This document shows positions 1-8,907 of a stretch of DNA of 64,000 nucleotides, one piece after another. The translations under genes and the position numbers were made by a program. Numbering within the stretch: the first letter of the stretch is position 1; each line of letters begins with the position of its first letter. The stretch comes from Roseovarius sp. Pro17. GTDB lineage: Bacteria; Pseudomonadota; Alphaproteobacteria; Rhodobacterales; Rhodobacteraceae. The DNA lies in NCBI RefSeq assembly GCF_035599575.1, contig NZ_CP141179.1:2666001-2730000 (forward strand), written 5' to 3'. Under the pieces are notes generated by a model. It had not been told where the DNA came from, ran no database searches, and saw only the letters and a program-made list of their open reading frames with translations.

Positions 1-617
1 TCGCTCGAGGCCGCGACATCGGCACCGGTCGCCCTGGCGAATGCGGCAATGGCTGCATCATCCTGACCGAAATCACAGCCATAGATCAGGATGTCCGCAT
101 CATCGGACAGCGCAGCACCGATCGTCGCAAGCTCATCAGCATGGCCACCATCGATGCTGGCGGCATCCAGCGTCGCATCGCCCAGCCTTATCTGATCACT
201 CTCACCGTGGGACAAAATATGGATGGCATCAATTCCAGTGCGGCCCTCAAGCACCGAGGCAATCTGCTCGACGCCGTCGGACCCCGCATCCAGCACCACC
301 ACTTCGGCCCCATCTGGAATGGCCGAAATCAGACCCTCTGAATCGTCCACGCTGGAATCGACGAAATAGATCTCCGAGCGATCGGCGGGCGGGACGACCA
401 TGGCTGATGCGGCCGCTTCGATATTTTCGGCAGTAGCTGTCGGCTCGGACGCGTCATCAGATGCGTGATCGACAGCCGCGTCGACGGCCTCGGCGCCAAT
501 CGCGCCATCGAACATGATCCGCTCTTCCAGAGCCATGAAATCCGGTTCGGTGATGTTTTCCGCGTCATCCGGACCTATGTCTTCGGCGGTTAGCCCACGC
601 TCGAAACCATCTTTCAT
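1..617 (-). CDS. Large surface/adhesin-type protein with DUF4347 domain (N-terminus only, runs off window)
   Basis: Starting at the ATG at 617 the frame stays open to the window edge (about 205 codons). Near residue 30 it carries ALEERIMFDGA, close to the LEPR/MFDGA-type motif seen at the start of very large secreted repeat proteins. Residues about 85-205 match the DUF4347 pattern: YFVDSSV, VVVLDAGSDGVEQI, DAIHILSHGES, ILIYGCDFG. In known proteins DUF4347 precedes long cadherin-like or RTX repeat arrays exported by type I systems; the repeats would lie outside this window. The ribosome site AAAGG sits 7 bases before ATG. The next genes on the same strand encode HlyD-type adaptors, which fits an exported giant protein. 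Confidence 0.75.
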   Translation of the reverse strand, partial: MKDGFERGLTAEDIGPDDAENITEPDFMALEERIMFDGAIGAEAVDAAVDHASDDASEPTATAENIEAAASAMVVPPADRSEIYFVDSSVDDSEGLISAIPDGAEVVVLDAGSDGVEQIASVLEGRTGIDAIHILSHGESDQIRLGDATLDAASIDGGHADELATIGAALSDDADILIYGCDFGQDDAAIAAFARATGADVAASS

Positions 618-953
618 AGGTCAACCTTTTCGCTAAATATTGCGGTCATGCACATCTTGCCGTCCACTTATTGCGCAATATTCCGATACATTGCCATAGT
701 GTAAAACACAATCTAAAGATGATCGCACGAAACACGGCGTCATAGGTCGCGCTTGTCTCATGTCATTCGCTGAAAATATGCTCAGCAGACCCTGTTGGGG
801 GCGTGTTCAAGGAGGCGGTCACCCTCATGCGACCTTTGATAGAACTGTTAACGCGGAAGACTGATTCTGGTCCACCTACCCGGCGGGACAAACGCACTGA
901 AAGCTATCTATGTCGCACAAATGCCACTGCCACTCACGCCGCGCGCTGCAACG
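618..953. other. Intergenic region, no gene seen
   Basis: This holds the probable promoter at 677-705. No convincing coding frame, hairpin terminator or repeat was recognised in the remainder. Confidence 0.5.
677..705 (-). promoter_or_regulatory. Sigma-70-like promoter for the DUF4347 gene
   Basis: Read on the minus strand there is TTTACA, a 17-base spacer and AATATT, about 60 bases upstream of the ATG at 617. It is the best promoter-like pair in the gap, and suggests the giant protein is transcribed separately from the adaptor operon upstream. Confidence 0.35.
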
Positions 954-3089
954 TCATAAATCAGCCTCGCGTATCAACACGCGAGCGACGCGGCGAAAGG
1001 TTCTGAGAGCAAAGGACTCCGGCTTGGTTCGCAGGACCACCACGCCGGGCTGGATTGTGTCGAGCCCGGAAGCCGCCGAAAGCGCGCCGGAAACCTTTGC
1101 ATCGAGCGGATACCAGACACCCTTCGGGCGACTCACATCCGGATCGCCGTCAAGGACCGGAATTTCACCTCCATTGAGCGCCGAGAGATAGCCATCGGGC
1201 AAACGGGTAACGCTGAAATCCGCCACCGAGATATCTTGTAGCGGGAACTTCGGTATGCGCAATTCATCCGCAATGAACTTACCGGCCCTCTCATGATCGA
1301 TGCGCATCAGATCGCCCTCCCGGATGAAGCCGCGGACAATAAAACCACCGGGATTGACGATACGGCCGAGAAATCGCTTTCGCCCGAACCATGTGCCCGG
1401 CTCCCGGTCTGGAATGAGGTCGCGCAGGATGCCGTCCAGTGGCGCGCGCACCTGCAGCTCCGACTGCCGGTCCTTCAGCGCGGACATGGCTTCGCGCTCC
1501 TGTTCGATTTGCCGTTCGATAATTACCCGTGACGCACGCTCTACCGCATCACCGGCACCAGCCCGCAGACGGGCTTCGTTCAGGGCAATCCGCTGTTGCG
1601 CTTGCAGAATCGTCATTGGCAGTTCGGGATCCTCGAACGAGAACAGCAGATCACCAGAGCGCACCGCCTGCCCATCGGTCACAAAGACCTCCTTCAGGCG
1701 ACCATCGATCGACGAATAGATCGCCTGCTGGCGGGCCTCATCCAATACCGCAGGCACCTGTATGCGTCCTGACATCGGAATGACAGCAAGCGCACCGAGA
1801 AGTGTCACGACTACAAACGTGCACCAGCTACGGAGGGACCAAAGAATTCGCTCGCGCATATCAATCCAGACCTTAATTTCGCGCAGCACCGGCGTTGCGA
1901 TGAAGAACATGATTTCCGCAAGGAAAAGGATAATTCCCAGCGCCTTGAATGTCAGGGCGTATACAATCAGCGCGATCGACAGGAACAGGAAGAACCGATA
2001 GATCCAGGTCGCATAGCTGTAAGCAACCATGAATATGCGCATCGGCCGTGACAGTTTTTCGGGCGGCGCCGCGCCGATGCCGAAAAGTAATTCCCGCAAC
2101 GCCCATCTGCCCATCATAAACGAGCGTGGCTGCAGATTGTGAACCCCCAGCGAATCGGCCAGCAGGTAATACCCGTCAAACCGCATCAGGGGGTTCAGGT
2201 TCACCAGCAGTGAAAAGACCCAACTGACGGTGGCGACGGCAAAGGCCGCATTGCGTGCCGGTCCATCCGGCAGGAAGCACCACAAAAGGGTCGCATAGAT
2301 CGCCAGCGTCAGTTCGACCATGATTCCGCCCAAGTCCACCATCACCCGGTCGCGCCGCTTGCGCAGCCGCCACGCGTCGGTTGTGTCAGTATAAAGCAGC
2401 GGAAACATGACGATAAAGGCGACGCCCATAACTGGGACGCGAAGCCCCCGCGCCACGGCCTGATAGGCATGACCCAGTTCATGCAGGATCTTCACGAATA
2501 TCAACGCAATCGCATATGTCATCGCGCCGGTCAGCGAAAAGGCCCCCTGAAAGTGGGCCTGCAAATCGGAAAACTGACGGCTGGCCAGGTAAAGGGCCAA
2601 GACCAGCACCATAGCTGTCAACGCCGCAAAGCCCCGACTGAAAAGCGGGCGCACCAGCGGCCAGGTCGCTATCAGAAACGCGTTTGGACGCAGAAGTGGC
2701 ATGCGAAAGAAAATATAGCGATGCAGCGCCCATTTGATCGGTGAGCTTCGCTGTGCCTCGGCGCGGCGCGCGAAGCTCTTTGCGACGCCAGGTCCTCTTT
2801 CGGCCAGAAGGTCGCTCGTCTTCAGGAACTCACGGACCGCCCGCACTTCCTGCTCGCCAACCTGAAGGGCGCGTTTCGCCTTCAGCTCCGAATGCAGGCG
2901 CGCCACCGTGCCCGACGACCAGCTGGAGATCATTTCTATCGTGCGCTGTCCGACCTGAAAAAAGCGATGGCGGATCGGATCATAGATAACCCAGCTGGGT
3001 GCGCCATTCAGAAGCGGCGCGCCAGGTGAGATGCTGAGATCCTCGCGAAGCGGCGGCAGCGCGACATCGTCCGGCTGTGCGGCCTGCAT
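954..3089 (-). CDS. Site-2-protease-like (M50) membrane protein fused to a HlyD-type adaptor region
   Basis: 711 residues. Hydrophobic segments run from about 140 to 430. HELGH at about 203-207 is the HExxH zinc motif, and NLNPLMRFDGYY at about 297-308 supplies the NxxPxxxxDG third-ligand motif of M50/S2P peptidases. After the last membrane span (about 430) the C-terminus has barrel-sandwich/lipoyl-like HlyD sequence (GRLKEVFVTDGQAVRSGDLL). This layout is known as the peptidase M50 plus biotin/lipoyl-binding family found with peptide or RTX export genes. It is last in a three-gene minus-strand operon, starting 3 bases after the preceding stop. Role inferred: membrane component handling export or processing of the neighbouring giant protein. 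Catalysis is untested. Confidence 0.75.
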   Translation of the reverse strand: MQAAQPDDVALPPLREDLSISPGAPLLNGAPSWVIYDPIRHRFFQVGQRTIEMISSWSSGTVARLHSELKAKRALQVGEQEVRAVREFLKTSDLLAERGPGVAKSFARRAEAQRSSPIKWALHRYIFFRMPLLRPNAFLIATWPLVRPLFSRGFAALTAMVLVLALYLASRQFSDLQAHFQGAFSLTGAMTYAIALIFVKILHELGHAYQAVARGLRVPVMGVAFIVMFPLLYTDTTDAWRLRKRRDRVMVDLGGIMVELTLAIYATLLWCFLPDGPARNAAFAVATVSWVFSLLVNLNPLMRFDGYYLLADSLGVHNLQPRSFMMGRWALRELLFGIGAAPPEKLSRPMRIFMVAYSYATWIYRFFLFLSIALIVYALTFKALGIILFLAEIMFFIATPVLREIKVWIDMRERILWSLRSWCTFVVVTLLGALAVIPMSGRIQVPAVLDEARQQAIYSSIDGRLKEVFVTDGQAVRSGDLLFSFEDPELPMTILQAQQRIALNEARLRAGAGDAVERASRVIIERQIEQEREAMSALKDRQSELQVRAPLDGILRDLIPDREPGTWFGRKRFLGRIVNPGGFIVRGFIREGDLMRIDHERAGKFIADELRIPKFPLQDISVADFSVTRLPDGYLSALNGGEIPVLDGDPDVSRPKGVWYPLDAKVSGALSAASGLDTIQPGVVVLRTKPESFALRTFRRVARVLIREADL

Positions 3090-3092
3090 GGG

Positions 3093-4502
3093 CTACACCC
3101 CGAAGGTCTGGCGCAACCAGCTGAGCGGTCGGCGAAAAATGATGAAATGGATGCTGTGATACTGGCCATAGAGCTGTGCGGTTCCATAGGCTCCGATGCG
3201 GACCTCCTGCAACTCGGGATCATCCTGCATGCGCGCCGCGAGCGTATAGGCAAAGCTGCCGTCCGGCTGCGTAACGGCGCGATAACTCGTTCGCGACAGG
3301 GTCGCCTTGATGGGGCTGAGAGGATCACTGTCGAGGAAAACCCGAACCTTGCTGCCTTCGTAGAGATTGATGTTGTCGATCACCGGCAGCCGGATCGTGA
3401 ATTCCAAACTGTCGGGCGAGACAACCTCCATGAGCCTCTCACCGACGCTGACGGGGCGACCGGTGAGGGCTTGCGGGTCGTCAAATACGGCGATGCCATC
3501 TATCTTGGTCACGATTTCTGTTCGAGCCAACCGTTCCTGCGCCAGTTCCCGTTCAGATTGGGCCAAGGCAAATTCCGCCGCCGCTACTTTCAGTTCACGT
3601 GCTGCGGTGGGATCGGCAAAAGATGCGTTCTGCAACTGCGACAGCCGGGCATCGGCCACCGTGACTTTCCTCTCGGCAATTGCAAGCGCGTTGCGCAATT
3701 CCGTATCTTCCAGTCGAGCCAGGACCATTCCGGCCGTGACAGGCTGGTTCGGCGTGACCTCGATGCTGTCGATCACACCCTCCATCGGAACCGAAATGGC
3801 GACACTGTGTCGGCCGCTGACCTCCGCGGGGGCGAGAACCGTCAAGGGTGCCTGCCAGAAGCCCGCTGCAAACAAGAGAAGCAGGACAATCGGCATGACG
3901 ATCCGGCCAGGCAACCAGCGCCGACGAGTCAGCGCCCGGCCCTTGAGCGCCCACCAAGCATGAGCCCCCGCTTCTGCAACGCGCTCAAGCAGCGGGACGG
4001 CACCGTCGGACCATTCATTTTCATGGAGAATGAGCAGACCGGCAAAAGCAGTGCCCTCGCGCGTCTTGAGCGGCATCCAGACGGCATTGAGGAACATGTG
4101 CTGGCACAGGGCATCCAGACGGTCATCCGCATCCAGTCGAAGGCGCTGCACCTTGCCGTCATCCGGGCCTTTCGAGAGGTTCGATACCAGTTGCTGGATC
4201 TGCCGGTTGATCGGTGCGTTGCGATCGAAATTCGTCACCGATGAGACCGCTTCCAGCGACCAATTTCGGCGCTTGCGCAACACGAACGCCTGACGGAAAC
4301 CGAGGACCGAACGTGTCTCGTTGGCCAGATAGTAGATCAGCTCACGCTCGGTTTCGACCCGCCGCAGATCAGCATCCAGCTGCAACACTTTCAGCAAGGC
4401 CGCGGTCTCGGTCGATGATCTTTGCGGCGCCCCGTCTGCAGGGTCGCGGAGCTTGGTAAAGGTCCCGCTATCAGGCCTCGACTGCTTTGGCTGGTCATTC
4501 AT
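3093..4502 (-). CDS. HlyD-family periplasmic adaptor with cytosolic N-terminal GAF-like region
   Basis: 469 residues. About 190 N-terminal residues lack a signal peptide and resemble a GAF-like soluble domain (weak call). One membrane span follows near 205-225 (MPIVLLLLFAAGFW), then a HlyD/MFP adaptor: a lipoyl half-motif around SVPMEGVIDSIEVTPNQPV, a coiled-coil hairpin, and the second half with the beta-barrel. It overlaps the upstream adaptor gene by ATGA and is followed 3 bases later by the M50-HlyD gene, so the three are very probably co-translated. Role inferred: inner-membrane-anchored adaptor of an export machine. Confidence 0.75.
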   Translation of the reverse strand: MNDQPKQSRPDSGTFTKLRDPADGAPQRSSTETAALLKVLQLDADLRRVETERELIYYLANETRSVLGFRQAFVLRKRRNWSLEAVSSVTNFDRNAPINRQIQQLVSNLSKGPDDGKVQRLRLDADDRLDALCQHMFLNAVWMPLKTREGTAFAGLLILHENEWSDGAVPLLERVAEAGAHAWWALKGRALTRRRWLPGRIVMPIVLLLLFAAGFWQAPLTVLAPAEVSGRHSVAISVPMEGVIDSIEVTPNQPVTAGMVLARLEDTELRNALAIAERKVTVADARLSQLQNASFADPTAARELKVAAAEFALAQSERELAQERLARTEIVTKIDGIAVFDDPQALTGRPVSVGERLMEVVSPDSLEFTIRLPVIDNINLYEGSKVRVFLDSDPLSPIKATLSRTSYRAVTQPDGSFAYTLAARMQDDPELQEVRIGAYGTAQLYGQYHSIHFIIFRRPLSWLRQTFGV

Positions 4503-5257
4503 TCAAAACTTGCCCGTCCGGACATTCCCGGGAGGATGCCTTGGGCGCTGCCTTCGAAAGTCGCCGTCAGTCTGATTGTTGAACTGACCGGATCGACCGT
4601 TGCGCCGATGCCCGTGATCCGGATCTGATGACTGCCTGTCGCCTCGTCAAAGCGCACATTGCCAGTCGAGCCGACTTCGATTCGACGCAACCAGACCGAC
4701 GGCGCGCTGATCTCCACCTCGGGGCGTTCCGTCGAAACAATGCTCAACAAGGGTTGTGAGGGTTCGACATACTCGAATTCGTTGACCGGAATCTCGACGA
4801 TGCGTCCGTCAAAAGGCGCCTTGATCTCGCAGCCCTCGACGACGGCTTTGGCCAAGCGCCGGCGTGCGCGCGCGGCTGCTGCCTGGGCCTTTGCGACATC
4901 GACTTGAACGCGGCCCAGCCCGCCACGCGCAAGCAATGCCTCGCGCGCATCGAAATCAGCGCGGGCAGCTTGATAATCGGCCGCCGCCGCCTCGGCCTGA
5001 GCGCGCTGCAAAACACAATCCAGCGTTGCCAGAATGTCGCCTTTCGAAAAGGCGCTGCCCTCTTTGAATGGCAAGGACACAATCGTTCCGGCCAGACTGC
5101 TGGAAAATTCGGCTTTCGCTTTCGCGCGCACCACGGACGGTGCCGACATGCTCACGTCCTGCGCCGACGCGGAAATAGACGACAAGGGAGCAGATAGCGC
5201 GAAAACTGCAATGATAATGCGTGTGCGCCACCAGCCTTCGCGTGAACAACCGGTCAT
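4499..5257 (-). CDS. Secreted RND/MFP-type periplasmic adaptor subunit
   Basis: 252 residues with an N-terminal signal sequence (hydrophobic IIIAVFALSAPLSSISASAQ). Lipoyl-like halves lie around LAGTIVSLPFKEGSAFSKGD and GCEIKAPFDGRIVEIPVNEF, separated by an Ala/Arg-rich coiled-coil hairpin, then a beta-barrel region. It is short for the family because no long membrane-proximal domain is present. First gene of the three-gene operon; its stop overlaps the next start (ATGA). No RND pump gene is adjacent, so it probably serves the DUF4347/M50 export locus rather than drug efflux. Confidence 0.75.
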   Translation of the reverse strand: MTGCSREGWWRTRIIIAVFALSAPLSSISASAQDVSMSAPSVVRAKAKAEFSSSLAGTIVSLPFKEGSAFSKGDILATLDCVLQRAQAEAAAADYQAARADFDAREALLARGGLGRVQVDVAKAQAAAARARRRLAKAVVEGCEIKAPFDGRIVEIPVNEFEYVEPSQPLLSIVSTERPEVEISAPSVWLRRIEVGSTGNVRFDEATGSHQIRITGIGATVDPVSSTIRLTATFEGSAQGILPGMSGRASFE

Positions 5258-5385
5258 TTTCTGCCTTTCGCTCCGCTCTGCCCTCCAGCGTTGCGGCTAC
5301 CACAAGTTCGTAGCCAGCACAAAAGGATAATCAGACGAGACCATGATAAGTGAATTGATTGCGAGGCGGATCCTTCGCTGAAAGC

Positions 5386-5706
5386 TAGGACTTCGCCTTC
5401 ATAATCGACCGCCCGCCAAAGATAGTGTCTCTCACCGTTGATCTTCACGAACATTTCGTCCAGATGCCAGCGCCATCGGCTGGATTTCATTGCGGCAATC
5501 CGCCGTTTTTGGATCTCCGCGGCAAACATCGGACCGAACCGATGCCACCAGTATCTCACAGCTTCATGGCTGACATCGATGCCGCGTTCGTGCAGCAGAT
5601 CTTCCACATTGCGAAGGGACAGCGGGAACCGAACAGACAGCATCACAGCCACGCGAATGATCTCGGGGCTAGTTTTAAAATACCTAAAAGGGGAGCGTTT
5701 TGTCAT
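5386..5706 (-). pseudogene. IS6-family transposase, N-terminal fragment
   Basis: About 107 residues match the start of IS6/IS26-type transposases: FRYFKTSPEIIRVAVMLSV, then LRNVEDLLHERGIDVSHEAV, YWWHRFGPMFA and WHLDEMFVKINGERHYLWRAVD, including the first catalytic Asp. Homology stops at about codon 107 of an expected 235 or so, and the frame then runs through unrelated sequence to 5254, touching the adaptor gene start. The second and third catalytic residues are missing, so it is inactive. Confidence 0.8.
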
Positions 5707-5761
5707 TCAGAAAGGTTACGAAACCACCCTGCCCGCCTCAAAGCCATTTTCTCTGACAAGA

Positions 5762-5845
5762 TCCTTCGGGCTTCTCTCGCTTTCCAGCCATTCTGTGGTC
5801 CTCCTGAAAACGGGATAATCATACCCCAATTGGTGGACCACTTCA
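5762..5845 (-). mobile_element. Left-end remnant of an IS3-family element
   Basis: On the minus strand the sequence begins TGAAGTGGTCCACCA (5831-5845), typical of an IS3-family end, and shortly afterwards an ORF starts at 5791 with MAGKREKPE, the usual opening of that family's OrfA. Homology breaks straight after this, where the IS6 fragment begins, so the IS6 element probably inserted into the IS3 orfA and both then decayed. Confidence 0.6.
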
Positions 5846-6233
5846 GAGGGGGCATTTCAACGGATTGCAGACAGATTGCGTTCCCTCTCTACGCCCGCGA
5901 ATTCTCCTAGGATATCAATCGGCAACGAATTTTGACACCCTATCGGCGCGCAAAATTGAAAGACGCCTTACGAAGTGCTCAGAGAAAAGTTATGATCAAT
6001 AAACGGTATGTCCCGCGAGCAACTGCACCTTACACCTTCATTTTCATGCAATCTACTGCCGCGAGTTCAAATTGGGGAGAACTGGCGAGCAAACCAAATT
6101 CGCCCATGGCGTGCAGGAGGTCAGGGGTTAGATTCCCCTCGGATCAACATAGATATTGGAAATATTCACTGCTTTTATAGTTGCTTATGAAGTATTCAAT
6201 TGCCTCAGATCGATCTGTGATGGCAACAGTCCC
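5846..6233. other. Intergenic region with a tRNA remnant
   Basis: No protein-coding frame is convincing here. The only recognisable item is the tRNA-Ala-like 3' half at 6106-6149, listed separately. Confidence 0.5.
6106..6149 (+). other. Decayed tRNA-Ala(GGC)-like 3' half (possible old attachment site)
   Basis: The order is canonical for a tRNA 3' half: loop ATGGCGT carrying GGC, stem GCAGG, variable loop AGGTC, T-stem AGGGG/CCCCT with perfect pairing, and a 7-base T-loop TTAGATT (normal TTCGATT with one change), then a 7-base acceptor strand and ACA. The 5' half does not pair with it, so it cannot be a functional tRNA. Tyrosine integrases often duplicate tRNA 3' ends, so this may be an old att site. 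Confidence 0.4.
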
Positions 6234-6644
6234 TCACACCGCAGAATCGCTAACTTCATCAACCTCCTGCTGCCTCAACCCATCTAGGATTTCTCGAATT
6301 GTGTGCCCTAAGGACATGGGGTCAAAAGGTTTGCTGATAACATCAACCGCACCCGCTCTGAGCAGTCCATCGATATCGATCTGCTGTGTGCGTGCAGTCA
6401 TGAAAATTGCCGGCACATTTGCAACCGACGGCAATTGCCGCATGCGCTCAAGTGTCTGCGGACCTGTCATACCAGGCATCATTACGTCCAGTAAAATTAC
6501 ATCAGGCCTGAATGTCTCGGCTTGCTTCAGGGCCTCTTCGCCAGACTTGGATTGCATGACCAGAAATTCTCCCGAGAGCGCAAGTGCCATCTGGGAAATT
6601 TCTCGGATGTCTGCGTCATCCTCAACATGAAGTACCTTGATCAT
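6234..6644 (-). CDS. Single-domain response regulator (CheY-like)
   Basis: 136 residues, a receiver domain only. Acidic pocket D9/D10, phospho-acceptor D53 in VILLDVMMPGMTG, T83 in FMTAR and K105 in SKPFDP are all present. With no output domain it would act through protein contacts or as a phosphate shuttle. It lies downstream, on the same strand, of a histidine kinase (7519-8907) and an Hpt protein (9709-10059), though a scarred region of about 870 bases separates it from the kinase. The partner kinase is inferred from proximity. Confidence 0.85.
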   Translation of the reverse strand: MIKVLHVEDDADIREISQMALALSGEFLVMQSKSGEEALKQAETFRPDVILLDVMMPGMTGPQTLERMRQLPSVANVPAIFMTARTQQIDIDGLLRAGAVDVISKPFDPMSLGHTIREILDGLRQQEVDEVSDSAV

Positions 6645-7337
6645 TTCGGACTTTCTTTAACTTCCGGTACATAGTTCGGTTGGCTGATCCCCAAGGTGGA
6701 GCGCCCCCATCGGGTGGTCCAGTTTGAATGTTAACGCATGGTCGCTCTCTGGTCTATCGGCATAATGCTTGTTGGTGCCGGTGGGTTTCGGAGACCAAAT
6801 GAACCTTCACCGCGTCCGGCCAGCGCCGATTACCGTCAGAACCATCCAAAATCTCATGGCCCGCAATGGACTCCAAACGCAGCTCCCGATGTACTCCCAC
6901 CGCAATCTCCTCGGCAAATCTATATTGCAGAGAGACTCGCAGATATGAGCGCGGTGCGGAAGGTGGGACCTAAGCAGCCGTTGCGGAGCAAACGATACCC
7001 TCGCGCACCACAATGCCAACGTCGACCGGGGTGCGGCTGCGGCCCTCTGCCCGCGCAAGAACGCTCAGCTATGGAGGCCCGCCACCGCTGGCGCGGTCGC
7101 GAGAACCGAAGCGCTCCGCACGTCAAATGCTTGGGCACTGCACTCCGGCGGAATCGGAGCGGCTACCACCCCCGAAGGCGCGTGGGAAAAGGATAGTATG
7201 GGCACTGAGGTCCAGCGCCTCATGGCGCGAGGCTTCGGCCGTCAGATCGCGTCTCATCGCCGTCTTGAGCGGATAAATCCCGCTCGGGATGTCAGTCATA
7301 GTGGCGCTGGGTAAGTCTTTCTGGAGAAAGGGGCGCC
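6645..7337. other. Intergenic scar region, no gene recognised
   Basis: Open frames exist on both strands but are rich in Arg/Pro, have no family resemblance and no good ribosome site. Just right of it lies a fragment of IS3 OrfA, so this is probably old mobile-element debris. Confidence 0.5.
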
Positions 7338-7469
7338 TCAGCTACTAGCCAATTTGTGCAACTGAGACGGAGCGAATAAACTTGCCAGTTCGTTGACCGT
7401 CTTCCCGCCGTTCAGCATCTCCAACGCGACCTCGCCCCCGAACTGAGGGTGATGGCGCTTCCGTTTCAA
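7338..7469 (-). pseudogene. IS3-family OrfA fragment
   Basis: Reading from TTG at 7469: KRKRHHPQFGGEVALEML and NGGKTVNELASLF match the OrfA helix-turn-helix start of IS3-type elements (typical form: H-x-P-E-F-K-x-K-V-A-L-E). The frame stops after about 43 codons where about 90-100 are expected, and no OrfB follows, so it is a relic. Confidence 0.65.
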
Positions 7470-7518
7470 TTATTTTGATCACTTTCATTGTGTAGAACAA
7501 CAAACAACACATCGCAGC

Positions 7519-8907
7519 TTACGCCAGCGTCCGAATTTCCGAAGGTAGCACACCGCTAGCCTGAGGAAAGCTAATGTAGAAGGTACTCCCTTCACCCAGC
7601 CTACTTTCTAAGGATATTTCGGCATGATGCGCCTCGACAATTGCCTTCACTATACTCAAGCCGAGTCCCGTACCTCCGCGTTCTCGCCTATCAGTCGAAT
7701 CCACTTGCTGAAATCTTTCAAAAATGCGCAATTGATCCTCTTGCGGAATACCTCGCCCATCATCTTTCACCGCGACGACGGCATGCCCGGCCTCGATTGT
7801 AAGGCTAACTTGGACCTTACCTGCTTCTTTTGAAAATTTGATCGCATTCGACAAAAGATTTGTCATTACCTGATCAATTCTAGCGGGATCAGCGGTGATT
7901 CCTACGTTGGGCTCTATGCTGTCGGCATTTATTCCCACACCATATAAATCCGCGTAGGCTTGGTTGTTTTGCACACTGCGGTGCAGTAATTCCGAAAAAT
8001 CGACCACCTGAAAGTCAAATTTCATCTTCCCGGAAGCGAATCTTTCTGTATCCAGAAGATCAGTCACAAGTTGCATAAGAACCCTACAATTGCGTTCCGC
8101 TATTTCAATTAGACGACTGACCTTTTCGGGTGTCTGCGTAAGAGTTCCACTCTTCAGCAGCGACAGCGAGGCACTAATGGACGTCAGCGGTGTGCGTAGC
8201 TCATGATTCATCACCGAGATGAATTGGGATTTGGCAATGTCAGCAGCATAGGCATCTTGCAGCAAGGCCTCCTTCTCGATGAGGGCGCGCCGCGTCAGAA
8301 CACTATCCAAGGCGAAAACGAGAAACAGCAGACCAGCCACGCTCGTGATCGTCAGACTAATGTATAAAATAGTCTTAGCACTGCCGAGCACACTTAAACG
8401 AAAATCATTGGATTCCAATACGGATACTTTCACTACTTCAAGTGTAGTATCTCTTACATCATCATTAAATTGGTTAAAAATCTCAAAAATCTCGAGCGCG
8501 TTACCTTTTCCTTCAGGGCCAGTGCCAAGCGCAGCGACACGACTGTCACTGGCAACTAATGCTGCCATCAATCTTTCATAGACTTTCATATCGACACCGT
8601 ATTCCACCAATGTGTCGCGTATGGCGCTGACCTCCATTTGGACGAGCCGGCTCCAAAGAATATCAAATGCCCGATGTACGTCATTGGCATCGCGCTGCGC
8701 ATGAGAAAATTGAAGCAGCGAATTTTCCAATCTCAACACGTCAAATTCGACATTTGTCACGTACCAGTCGGGCCCGCCCGACAAGGTATTCCCGTCCATT
8801 CGCTTCATTTGCTGGCGCACGTCGATAAGACTAAAACCAGCAACTACAAGTCCGACAACGATCGTTATTAAAATAATCCACCTGTAGCGCAAAGCATTAA
8901 TAGTCAT
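7519..8907 (-). CDS. Membrane sensor histidine kinase
   Basis: 462 residues from the ATG at 8907, chosen because it overlaps the stop of the upstream gene as ATGA. Membrane spans lie at about 10-28 and 180-200 with a helical periplasmic domain between. The HisKA box FISVMNHELRTPLTSI has the phospho-His at about 235; the ATPase domain shows NLLSNAIKFS (N box), DDGRGI (G1), FERFQQVDSTD (F box) and GGTGLGLS (G2). Translational coupling to a periplasmic sulfite-oxidase-like protein suggests that protein supplies or modifies the signal. Output is likely the nearby Hpt and REC proteins. Confidence 0.9.
   Translation of the reverse strand: MTINALRYRWIILITIVVGLVVAGFSLIDVRQQMKRMDGNTLSGGPDWYVTNVEFDVLRLENSLLQFSHAQRDANDVHRAFDILWSRLVQMEVSAIRDTLVEYGVDMKVYERLMAALVASDSRVAALGTGPEGKGNALEIFEIFNQFNDDVRDTTLEVVKVSVLESNDFRLSVLGSAKTILYISLTITSVAGLLFLVFALDSVLTRRALIEKEALLQDAYAADIAKSQFISVMNHELRTPLTSISASLSLLKSGTLTQTPEKVSRLIEIAERNCRVLMQLVTDLLDTERFASGKMKFDFQVVDFSELLHRSVQNNQAYADLYGVGINADSIEPNVGITADPARIDQVMTNLLSNAIKFSKEAGKVQVSLTIEAGHAVVAVKDDGRGIPQEDQLRIFERFQQVDSTDRRERGGTGLGLSIVKAIVEAHHAEISLESRLGEGSTFYISFPQASGVLPSEIRTLA

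Noticed and set aside
3147..4244. Long plus-strand frame opposite the HlyD-type adaptor gene
   Set aside because: It lies antisense to a gene with clear domain structure and has no recognisable family; typical shadow in high-GC DNA.
6738..7196. Open frame of 152 codons on the plus strand
   Set aside because: Arg/Pro/His-rich composition, no ribosome site and no family; equally long shadow frames exist on the other strand, so it is a GC-rich artefact.
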